Below, piece by piece: positions 23,705 through 34,100 of a stretch of 64,000 nucleotides of DNA. Each line of letters opens with the position of its first letter. The first letter of the stretch is position 1. This stretch comes from Nematostella vectensis (taxonomy: Eukaryota; Cnidaria; Anthozoa; Actiniaria; Edwardsiidae): positions 16,053,994 through 16,117,993 of the forward strand of contig NC_064040.1 in the NCBI RefSeq assembly GCF_932526225.1, written 5' to 3'. Below the pieces are notes generated by a model. The model saw only the letters and a program-made list of their open reading frames with translations, made no database searches and had not been told where the DNA came from. A program made the position numbers and the translations under genes.

Positions 23705-26082
23705 TGTTTCCGCCCAGGCTCGAACTGGGGACCTTCTGCGTGTGAGGCAGACGTGATAACCACTACACTACGGAAACTTCACGATTATCTCTCCTATTAA
23801 ATGCGGTGTCATTTGATGTCATCATATTGTACCCCATCCGCAAAAAAAAATAACAAAATGTTTCCGCCCAGGCTCGAACTGGGGACCTTCTGTGTGTAAA
23901 GCAGACGTGATAACCACTACACTACGGAAACTTCACGATTTTCTCTCCTTATAAATGCGGTGTCATTTGATTTCATCATATTGTACACCATCCGCAAAAA
24001 AAATAACAAAATATTTCCTCCCAAGCTACCTAATTAAATTCGGTTTTATTCGATGTCATCATATGGATGCACCAACGCCAAAAAAATTTAAATAATGTTT
24101 CCGCCCAGGCTCGAACTGGGGACCTTCTGCGTGTTAGGCAGACGTGATAACTACTACACTACGGAAACTTCACAATTTTCTCTCCTAATAAATTCGTTTT
24201 CATTCGATGTCATCATATCGATGCACCAACGGCAAAACAATTAAATAATGTTTCCGCCCAGGTTCGAACTGGGGACCTTCTGCGTGTAAAGCAGACGTGA
24301 TAACCACTACACTACGGAAACTTCACAATTTTCTCTCCTATTAAATTCGTTTTCATTCGATGTCATCATATCGATGCACCAACGGCAAAAAAATTTAAAA
24401 AATGTCCTGGCGGGGCTCGAACTTGGGACCTTCTGCGTGTAAAGCAGACATGATAAACACTACACTACGGAAACTTCACGACTTTCTCCCCTATTAATTG
24501 CGGTGTCATTTGACGTCATCATATTGTACCCCATAGGCAAAAAAAAAATGTTTCCGCCCAGGCCCGAACTGGGGACCTTCTGCGTGTTAGGCAGACATGA
24601 TAACCACTACACTACGGAAACTTCACGATTATCTCTCCTATTAAATGTGGTGTCATTTGATGTCATCATATTGTACCCCTTCCGCAAAAAAAAAATAACA
24701 AAATATTTCCTCCCAAGCTCCCTAATTTAATTCGGTTTTATTCGATGTCATCATATGGATGCACCAACGGCAAAAAATTTTAATAATGTTTCCGCCCAGG
24801 CTCGAGCAGGGGACATTTTGCGTGTGAGGCAGACGTGATAACCACTACACTACGGAAACTTCACAATTTTCTCTCCTAATAAATTCGTTTTCATTCGATG
24901 TCATCATATCGATGCACCAACGGCAAAACAATTAAATAATGTTTCCGCCCAGGTTCGAACTGGGGACCTTCTGCGTGTAAAGCAGACGTGATAACCACTA
25001 CAATACGGAAACTTCACAATTTTCTCTCCTATTAAATTCGTTTTCATTCGATGTCATCATATCGATGCACCAACGGCAAAAAAATTTAAATAATGTTTCC
25101 GCCCAGGCTCGAGCAGGGGACATTTTGCGTGTGAGGCAGACGTGATAACCACTACACTACGAAAACTTTACGACTTTCTCCCATATTAAATGCGGTGTCA
25201 TTTGACGTCATCATATTGTACCCCATCCGCAAAAAAAAAAAAAAATAATGTTTCCGCCCAGGCTCGAACTGGGGACCTTCTGCGTATTAGGCAGACGTGA
25301 TAACCACTACACTACGGAAACTTCACAATTTTCTCTCCTAGTAAATTCGTTTTCATTCGATGTCATCATATCGATGCACCAACGGCAAAAAAATTTAAAT
25401 AATGTTTCCGCCCAGGCTCGAGCAGGGGACCTTCTGCGTGTGAAGCAAACTTGATAAAAACTACACTACAGAAACTTCACGATTAACTCTCCTATTAAAT
25501 GCGGTTTTATTCGATGTCATCATATGGATGCACAAACGGCAAAAAAATTAAAATAATGTTCCGCCCAGGCTCGAACTGGGGACCTTCTGCGTGTAAAGCA
25601 GACGTTATAACCACTACACTACGGAAACTTCACGATTTTCTCTCCTATTAAATGCGGTGTCACTTGATGTCATCATATTGTACCCCATCCGCAAAAAAAA
25701 TAATAAAATGTTTCCGCCCAGGCTTGAACTGGGGACCTTCTGCGTGTTAGGCAGACGTGATAACCACTACACTACGGAAACTTCACAATTTTTTCTCCTG
25801 TTAAATTCGTTTTCATTCGATGTCATCATATCGATGCACCAACGGCAAAGAAATTTTAAAAATGTCCCGGCGGGGCTCGAACTTGAGACCTTCTTCGTGT
25901 AAAGCAGACGTGATAAACACTACACTACGGAAACTTCACGACTTTCTCCCCTATTAAATGCGGTGTCATTTGAAGTCATCATATTGTACCCCATAGGCCA
26001 AAAAAAAAATGTTTCCGCCCAGGCTCGAACTGGGGACCTTCTGCGTGTTAGGCAGACGTGATAACCACTACACTACGGAAAC
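23705..26082 (-). tRNA. tRNA-Val array block I, 15 units
   Basis: Left edges and anticodons: 23705 CAC, 23859 TAC, 24096 AAC, 24249 TAC, 24403 TAC, 24549 AAC, 24787 CAC, 24940 TAC, 25094 CAC, 25249 AAT, 25403 CAC, 25557 TAC, 25709 AAC, 25863 TAC, 26010 AAC. The first six are a tandem copy, offset 1,081 bp, of the last six of block H. Unit 25403 is a chimera: a normal 3' half joined to the divergent CAC-type 5' half. Confidence 0.9.
25249..25321 (-). tRNA. tRNA-Val-like body with anticodon AAT (Ile)
   Basis: The anticodon loop is CTAATAC, base 36 being T instead of C, so the anticodon reads AAT. All stems and both promoter boxes are otherwise canonical, including the acceptor and A73. This is the only such unit in the array. 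Confidence 0.85.
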
Positions 26083-26162
26083 TTCACGATTATCTCTCCT
26101 ATTAAATGTGGTGTCATTTGATGTCATCATATTGTACCCCATCCGCAAAAAAAATAATAAAA

Positions 26163-27219
26163 TTTTTCCGCCCAGGCTCGAACTGGGGGCCTTCTGCGTG
26201 TTAGGCAGACGTGATAAATACTACACTACGGAAACTTCACAATTTTCTCTCCTAATAAATTCGTTTTCATTCGATGTCATCATATCGATGCACCAACGGC
26301 AAAAAAAAATTAAAAAATGTCCCGGCGGAGCTCGAACTTGGGACCTATTCTGCGTGTGAAGCAGACGTGATAACCACTACACTACGGAAACTTCACGGTT
26401 ATCTCTCCTATTAAATGCGGTGTCATTTGATGTCATCATATTGTACCCCATCCGCAAAAAAAATAACAAAATATTTCCGCCCAGGCTCCCTAATTAAATG
26501 CGGTTTCATTCGATGTCATCATATGGATGCCTCCTCTGCAAACGATTTTCTCTCCTCTTGCATGCGGTGTCGCATGGGTGCCAAATCGGCAAAAAATAAC
26601 AAAATGTTTCCGCCCAGGCTGGAAATGGGGACCTTCTGCGTGTTAGGCAGACGTGATAACCACTACACTACGGAAACTTCACGATTTTCTCTCCTATTAA
26701 ATGCGGTTTCATAAGATTTCATCATATTGTACCCCATCCGCAAAAAAATAACAAAATATTTCCGCCCAGGCTCCCTAATTAAATGCGGTTTCATTCGATG
26801 TCATCATATGGATGCACCAACGGTAAAAAATTAAAATAATGTTTCCGACCTGGCTCGAACAGGGGACCTTCTGCGTGTGAGGCAGACGTGATAACCACTA
26901 CACTACGGAAACTTCACAATTTTCTCTCCTATTAAATTCGTTTTCATTCGATGTCATCATATCGATGCACCAACGGCAAAAAAAAATTAAAAAATGTCCC
27001 GGCGGGGCTCGAACTTGGAACCTTCTGCGTGTAAAGCAAACGTAATAAAAACTACACTACGGAAACTTCACGATTATTTCTCCTATTAAATGCGGTGTCA
27101 TTTGATGTCATCATATTGTACACCATCCGCAAAAAAAATAACAAAATATTTTTGCCCATGCTCGAACTGGGGACCTTCTGCGTGTAAAGCAGACGTGATA
27201 ACCACTACACTACGGAAAC
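26163..27219 (-). tRNA. tRNA-Val array block J, 6 units: copy 1 of a 1,137-bp repeat
   Basis: Left edges and anticodons: 26163 AAC, 26318 CAC, 26605 AAC, 26840 CAC, 26995 TAC, 27147 TAC. The block includes an unusual spacer at 26530-26600 (with TCTCCTCTTGCATGCGG) that is otherwise seen only in the next copy and in the orphan fragment near 29.75 kb. Unit 26995 is of the divergent type. Confidence 0.9.
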
Positions 27220-27299
27220 TTCACGATTATCATTCCTATTAAATGTGGTGTCATTTGATGTCATCATATTGTACCCCATCCGCAAAAAAAATAATAAAA

Positions 27300-28356
27300 T
27301 TTTTCCGCCCAGGCTCGAACTGGGGACCTTCTGCGTGTTAGGCAGACGTGATAAATACTACACTACGGAAACTTCACAATTTTCTCTCCTAATAAATTCG
27401 TTTTCATTCGATGTCATCATATCGATGCACCAAAGGCAAAAAAAAATTAAAAAATGTCCCGGCGGAGCTCGAACTTGGGACCTATTCTGCGTGTGAAGCA
27501 GACGTGATAACCACTACACTACGGAAACTTCACGGTTATCTCTCCTATTAAATGCGGTGTCATTTGATGTCATCATATTGTACCCCATCCGCAAAAAAAA
27601 TAACAAAATATTTCCGCCCAGGCTCCCTAATTAAATGCGGTTTCATTCGATGTCATCATATGGATGCCTCCTCTGCAAACGATTTTCTCTCCTCTTGCAT
27701 GCGGTGTCGCATGGGTGCCAAATCGGCAAAAAATAACAAAATGTTTCCGCCCAGGCTGGAAATGGGGACCTTCTGCGTGTTAGGCAGACGTGATAACCAC
27801 TACACTACGGAAACTTCACGATTTTCTCTCCTATTAAATGCGGTTTCATAAGATTTCATCATATTCTACCCCATCCGCAAAAAAATAACAAAATATTTCC
27901 GCCCAGGCTCCCTAATTAAATGCGGTTTCATTCGATGTCATCATATGGATGCACCAACGGTAAAAAATTAAAATAATTTTTCCGACCTGGCTCGAACAGG
28001 GGACCTTCTGCGTGTGAGGCAGACGTGATAACCACTACACTACGGAAACTTCACAATTTTCTCTCCTATTAAATTCGTTTTCATTCGATGTCATCATATC
28101 GATGCACCAACGGCAAAAAAAAATTAAAAAATGTCCCGGCGGGGCTCGAACTTGGAACCTTCTGCGTGTAAAGCAAACGTAATAAAAACTACACTACGGA
28201 AACTTCACGATTATCTCTCCTATTAAATGCGGTGTCATTTGATGTCATCATATTGTACACCATCCGCAAAAAAAATAACAAAATATTTTTGCCCATGCTC
28301 GAACTGGGGACCTTCTGCGTGTAAAGCAGACGTGATAACCACTACACTACGGAAAC
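27300..28356 (-). tRNA. tRNA-Val array block K, 6 units: copy 2 of the 1,137-bp repeat
   Basis: Left edges and anticodons: 27300 AAC, 27455 CAC, 27742 AAC, 27977 CAC, 28132 TAC, 28284 TAC. Every unit lies exactly 1,137 bp from its partner in block J, with only scattered substitutions, so the duplication is very recent. Confidence 0.92.
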
Positions 28357-28437
28357 TTCACGATTATCATTCCTATTAAATGTGGTGTCATTTGATGTCA
28401 TCATATTGTACCCCATCCGCAAAAAAAAATAACAAAA

Positions 28438-29205
28438 TGTTTCCGCCCAGGCTGGAACTGGGGACCTTCTGCGTGTAAAGCAGACGTGATAACCACTACA
28501 CTACGGAAACTTCACAACTTTTTCCCCTATTAAATGCGGTGTCATTTGACGTCATCATATTGTACCCCATCCGCAAAAAAAATAAAAAAATGTTTCCGCC
28601 CAGGCTAGAACTGGGGACCTTCTGCGTGTTAGGCAGACGTGATAACCACTACACTACGGAAACTTCACGATTTTCTCTGCTATCAAATGCGGTGTGATTT
28701 CATGTCATCATATTGTACCCCATCCGCAAAAAAAAAAATAACAAAATGTTTCGGCCCAGGCTAGAACTGGGGACCTTCTGCGTGTAAAGCAGACGTGATA
28801 ACCACTACACTACGGAAACTTCACGATTATCTCTGCTATTAAATGTGGTGTCATTTGATGTCATCATATTGTACCCCTTCCGCAAAAAAAATAACAAAAT
28901 ATTTCCTCCCAGGCTCCCTAATTGAATTCGGTTTTATTCGATGTCATCATATGGATGCACCAACGGCAAAAAAATTAAATAATGTTTCCGCCCAGGCTAG
29001 AACTGGGGACCTTATGCGTGTAAAGCAGACGTGATAACCACTACACTACGGAAACTTCACGACTTTTTCCCCTATTAAATGCGGTGTCATTTGACGTCAT
29101 CATATTGTACCCCATAGTCAAAAAGAAAAAAATGTTTCCGCCCTGGCTCGAACTGGGGACCTTCTGCGTGTTAGGCAGACGTGATAACCACTACACTACG
29201 GAAAC
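28438..29205 (-). tRNA. tRNA-Val array block L, 5 units at the array's right end
   Basis: Left edges and anticodons: 28438 TAC, 28591 AAC, 28747 TAC, 28983 TAC, 29133 AAC. Several carry a changed T-loop base (TTCTAGC or TTCCAGC). The last unit, 29133-29205, has an intact cloverleaf apart from a slightly changed T-stem, and its 5' flank leaves the array sequence within about 25 bp. Confidence 0.9.
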
Positions 29206-31120
29206 TTCACCATTTTCTTTTCTATTAAGGAGATTCGATACAGTTTCCCGAATTCCCAACCATCCTGTCAATCACAGCTCGTATCTTCTGCTTCAGTGAT
29301 CGGATAATTAAACTATTTGGCCATGGCATGCAGCTAAGGATGAACTTTATAACATGTAACATGTGTTGACATTGCTGTTTCTATGGCAACGGAACGGTGA
29401 ACCCGTTAAATTCACTATTCGCGAAGTGCTGTTCGCTACAGGGAATTTTTTTTTTACAAATAACCAATAGGATATTATACATCAGACCTTGGTTGGCACT
29501 TAGAGGAAGTTTTATTAAAATCTATAAGAGGAATTCTGAGATATTTGCGTATTTTTATTTTCAGCCAATCTGTTATTTACCTACTTTGAAATTCGCAAGG
29601 ATTTTTCAACCATTATTATTTAGCTATCTCTTATTTCTAATAGCATACCAAAAGTGTAAGCAATCGGCTTTGTTGATCGTTAGTTTTAGGGGCCATTTCG
29701 GGGAGTAATATGATACTTTCAAAATAAAGAAAATGAACTTGTTTGCAGCAAACGACTTTCTCTCCTCTTGGATGCGGTGTCATAAGGGTGCCTAATCGGC
29801 ACACAAATAACAAAACGTTTCCGCCCACGTAACCGATACGTCCGAAAGTTTACAATAAACCGTAGTCGATGGATTTAGACTTTCTTCCACAATAGGTTAA
29901 GGTAAGGTCGAGGTCTTTAAATGCCAGAAAAAATTCTTAGCCCCCTGTTCTCTCCCCAGATAAATAAGAACTTCTCCCCACGCAAGTTCAACTACCTACC
30001 TCCTCTACCTGTTTTGCTAGAATCTACCATTTTGATGCAATTCGTTGGAGAGTGCCATGCCTATGGTTATTCATCCATCATGCTTTGCGGGCTACGAAGA
30101 ATAGAGGGCCGATCAGTTATTATTTTTTTTTTTATTGTTTACTAATATTTTCCCAGGTAATGCCCTTCAGCAAAGCTGATATAAATGGTAGACCTGGATA
30201 ACAAAATTATATGGAAAAAGACAAATGTATCCCAAAATATATATATATAATGTATATGCTACAATTTTACAATTTAATATAAAAACTACCTAAATTTACA
30301 TATTAACCCCTTAAAGCTAAACTGGAACTTTTTCTTGAAATGTAAATATTTTGCTTGTTCTTAAAACGACCTAAGCGATCTAGAAATGATCATACTTGCA
30401 GCAGGCGAATTATTAAACAATTTGGCTCCAATACCCTGCAGGATTATTTTTGATAAAATTTAGTTTTGAGTTTTAGAATTTTGAGATTAGAGTTTTGGAG
30501 TTGATTTGATATCTGATGTCAGCTCGTAACGCCGTAACCCCCACCCCCCTCCCCCCCCAAAAAAAAAGGGCAAATACCGTAATAATGGTAGTAAGTCGGT
30601 CCCTAAAACACAAGGATAATACGGCACGCAACTTTCTTCTTTCTTTTCACGATCATGCCTATCCGTTATCATTCTTACCCAATAAAACACGCACTCATAT
30701 TCTTTGCTCTATATAAACGTTTTCTTGTATAATGCGCTCTCAGTTCTGATGCATATCGGAAGGAAGACGAACTACTTTATGTAAATAGACAATGTCAATA
30801 AAAGTCATAGGGGGATTTGCATTATCTAATTGCCTATCATTTAAATCGTTTTCCACTGAATGTGAGATAGACTTTTTTCATAGAAAAGGAGTAAACAAAG
30901 AGTAAGTAGGACGATTTAGAAAAAAAATGCACTGAATGACTGATTACTGTAATTTGAGAAGCATATATTTTAAACTTAATTTCGCCTGTTTCCTGCGCAT
31001 ACATAATTATATTTTTCATTCATTCAATATTATGCTCTCCAAATACGACACCTCGAGCGATGATTTTCAATCAACACAGAACAGCCGCTACTCCAAAGTC
31101 GAGTAAGCAGTCTTTCGGAA
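29206..31120. other. Noncoding interval between the tRNA array and the Stum-like gene
   Basis: Apart from the orphan array fragment and a C-rich run at about 30539-30559, I see no gene, RNA or clear element. The promoter and 5' UTR of the first Stum-like transcript should lie in the last part, but I see no decisive motif. Confidence 0.6.
29745..29827 (-). pseudogene. Orphan array fragment (spacer plus tRNA 3' stub) outside the array
   Basis: This stretch carries the rare spacer type also found at 26530-26600 and 27667-27737, followed by TTTCCGCCCACG, the complement of a tRNA-Val 3' end, where homology stops. It is separated from the array by about 540 bp of unrelated DNA. Confidence 0.75.
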
Positions 31121-34100
31121 ATGGAGGTCAACGTTAGCCCGGATGAGCTTTCTACTCTTCGCACCAAGCAACCACCATCACAAACCACCGATAAACCAGT
31201 TCTCCGGAGTCAAGAGAGTCTTCACGTACCAGGGCACTTACTAGTACCGCCTGCAACTTTAGTAGCGCACCCGTTTCCACAGTCTTTACATCCGTCAGAA
31301 GAGCAAGGTGAAAGAACAGTGAAACAAACCCTTGCTCTTACTGCGCCGAAGTTAACGACCGCTTGGGGGTTCGATCAAAGCGTAGACTCACACGAAGAGG
31401 GCATTGGAGACGGTAGAAAACGGAGGTTGAGTCTGGCGAGTTTAAGAGGGGAGCAAAAGTCGTATGTTGTAGCGGCAATTCCTGTTCTTCCAATGAACAT
31501 CGCGATTTGTTGCTGTGTCGCGAACGTGCTGGCGCCTGGTGTGGGTAGGTGGAAAAAAAATAAAAAAAATAACAATTATTAAAATTTAATTGATACATCA
31601 TGGAACCCTGTGTTCAGAGGTAAATGCGAGTTTAACTATTTCGTTCTAAAACACTTAATTTTAATTGGTATTTAAGAAACGTCTATGTTAGGGTGATCTC
31701 CATTCATAGAAGTGTTGAAGGCAAAGGTTCAGATTCAATCCAAAGGCCGCTTCGATATATTTTCAAGGAAAATTCAAAGGGTATTGAGCTCCGTTACTCC
31801 CGATATAAGAGGCAATAAATATCCTTTATTAGTTAAAAGCTGACATGTTTTCACTATCGGCTTTTAAGCGTTTTTAGCGAATTTGAATAGTCTTTAATGG
31901 ACACACTTGTCATTTGTAAATGTCATACATTGACAACACAATGGTATGTTTATGGTTGCTAGGAGATTTACTTTACAGTATCAAAAAGAACACAGTATGA
32001 GTGAATGCTGAAATTAACGAGTCGAAAAAAGGAGGGATGTGATGATGAAAATATTATGGATTTTATGAATAAGATAACATGGAAAAAATCAAAGTTGTCG
32101 CTTAGGTTGTATAGGAAGCGCGCAAAGAGAAAGATCCCGACTTCGCCCTGTGATTAAACGTCACATCTAATTTTTGAGAATTTGGTACATGCATTTGATA
32201 AAAGTCTCATGTGGTATAAACTTGTAGATATACCACTTGTCTCGGATATCCTAACCGGGCTTATACTATAAAGTTCATATCAAACATATTCCCCAAGGAT
32301 AGTGTCATTTGTTTGCATTGCCTTATATGGTCATTGATGCCCATATTTAGAAGAGCTAAAGTTTTCCCGCTCCCTGATCTCCAGAAAATATGGTGAAAAA
32401 TGCTGATTCCTGTCAATTTGAGACTCGTGGCAAGAATTTGTCCAAAAAAACCTGACAGCTTGGTCAAATTTTTATCTCACTAATCTTGAAAAGCCCTTAG
32501 ACCCAGGCCTCCCAGAGATTGACCGAGCGGGTTTGAAGGTCACCCAAATATTGATATGCTTTTTACATGTAACCATAACGGAGGGTACAAAATGCAGGTC
32601 GGGTGATTTTACTGTTTTTCCTTTTTTGTGTGCTTTCTCTGTTTCATTCAATTTCTACGGCTCACGTGACGCGTTAAAATATTGAATACTCAGATTCTCG
32701 TTTATTACTAAGCTATCACGTGACCGTGGGAATAATAAAAATATTGCGCCAGCAATTTGCTGCACATCAACCAAACTTGGGTCAAGTAATGAATGAAGGT
32801 AGATGAACAAGGAATATCTCCGTTAAAGTTGTAAAAGAAATGTATGAGAAGATGTCATCGTCGGGGACCCAGGGCGTCGCGGAGATCGGGCACACAGGGA
32901 GCTGTGCTTAGATATCTATAATCTCACCTCAGATGTCTAATAATCTCACCTCAGATGTCTAATAATCTCACCTCAGATGTCTAATAATCTCACCTCAGAT
33001 GTCTAATAGTCCCACCTTAGATGTCTAATAATCTCACCTCAGATGTCTAATAATATCACCTTAGATGTCTAATAATATCACCTCAGATGTCTAATAATAT
33101 AACCTTAGATGTCTAATATTTCTACTTTGGACGTATATATCCTACACAGCAACAAATGGGGAAAACACTTCCTCTGCAGGGGTTGTTTCCCCTATATTTT
33201 CCTCCACAATTCTTAGCTCTTAGATATATTCTTTGATTTGTTTTCTTTAAAAAACGCAAACACCTGCAAAAAAAATTGTCTCTAAAACAGTATGCCAACA
33301 AATGTGGTCCAAAGTAAAGACAATCAGTCTGCCTTACAAAATTGATGTGTAGCAAATCGGCTATCTGTATTTGGGGGAACGGGGAATGGAATGGAACAAG
33401 AGCGGTATCCGAAGAAGACTCTGTCAAGAAATCTCTAAGTAAAAAAGTCAAGAGAACGCGTGGTTTGTATACCGTTTTAAATAAAAGTAGGGAAGGAAAA
33501 AACTAATACATTAATCACAGCATTCTCAAGCGACTAAACTACTTCTGTCTTCTCACTTTTTTAGAATTAACTTCTGCAACTTCTGTTTTTTTTTTGGTTG
33601 ATGGTCTTGTAGAGCTGTGGTGTTTACTCCGCAGTAGCTTTCGCCGAACCCACTAATCCATATATATTCTCGCCAGTAATAAACATGAAAATGATATTCT
33701 AAAGCTATTTTTGGAGTGGTTACTGTTTTTATAAGCAAAGCAGTAACCAAACGAGATTGGCTAGAAATGAGTTCTCACGCTCTCACAACAACTTGTTTAT
33801 CAGTTGTTATTGGTTAGATTTGTCGAAACTTGTCATAAACCTGTCAAAAAGTTGTCAACAAACTTTGTCTGGTGGACAGTGCTGACGTATGCGCATGCGC
33901 GTGTTTTGGCGAAAACAAACAAAATCTCAGTGTTGAATCGTTCGAGTAAAGGTCTAGTCTTGCGTTTTTCAGCACTGTCTGTCTGGTGTTCACGTTAGCG
34001 CGCGTCGCACTGTAAGATTATGGTCCCGTTCTGTTTTTTTTTTTTTAATCCAGCCAGAAATGACAGTATCAAGAGTTGATACATCCATGGTTGAGGTGGG

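Larger units (their letters stand above)
1467..29205 (-). repeat. Giant head-to-tail tRNA-Val gene array (about 160 tRNA units)
   Basis: On the - strand a tRNA-Val body of 73 nt recurs about every 154 bp. Its acceptor strands are GTTTCCG and CGGAAAC with discriminator A73. The D-arm holds an A box (TAGTGTAGTGG), the anticodon stem is TCTGC/GCAGA, and the T-arm is CCCAG-TTCGAGC-CTGGG, a near-consensus B box. The 3' flank usually reads TTTTG then a run of 7-9 T, a Pol III terminator that can start directly after A73. Spacers are of two related kinds, one holding GTCATTTGATGTCATC and one holding ATTCGATGTCATCATAT. Where the tRNA is lost to a short 3' stub (about 38 places) the step grows to about 237 bp. 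Hand count: 160 tRNA-length units, anticodons about TAC 79, AAC 46, CAC 29, TAA 5, AAT 1. All have the same orientation. No CCA is encoded, as expected for eukaryotes. Confidence 0.95.

Noticed and set aside
1467-29205. Family of plus-strand small proteins of the MFPPRLELGTFCVLGRRDN type
   Set aside because: They are antisense readings of tRNA-Val genes and spacers. Every repeat of the motif falls on a tRNA body.
1467-29205. CRISPR-like array (regular repeats and spacers)
   Set aside because: The repeats are 73-nt tRNA cloverleaves, the spacers are themselves homologous, and the surrounding genes are intron-bearing animal genes.
1467-29205. tRNA-derived SINE cluster
   Set aside because: Units are head-to-tail in one orientation, with no target duplications, no A-rich or LINE-like tail and complete tRNA 3' halves.
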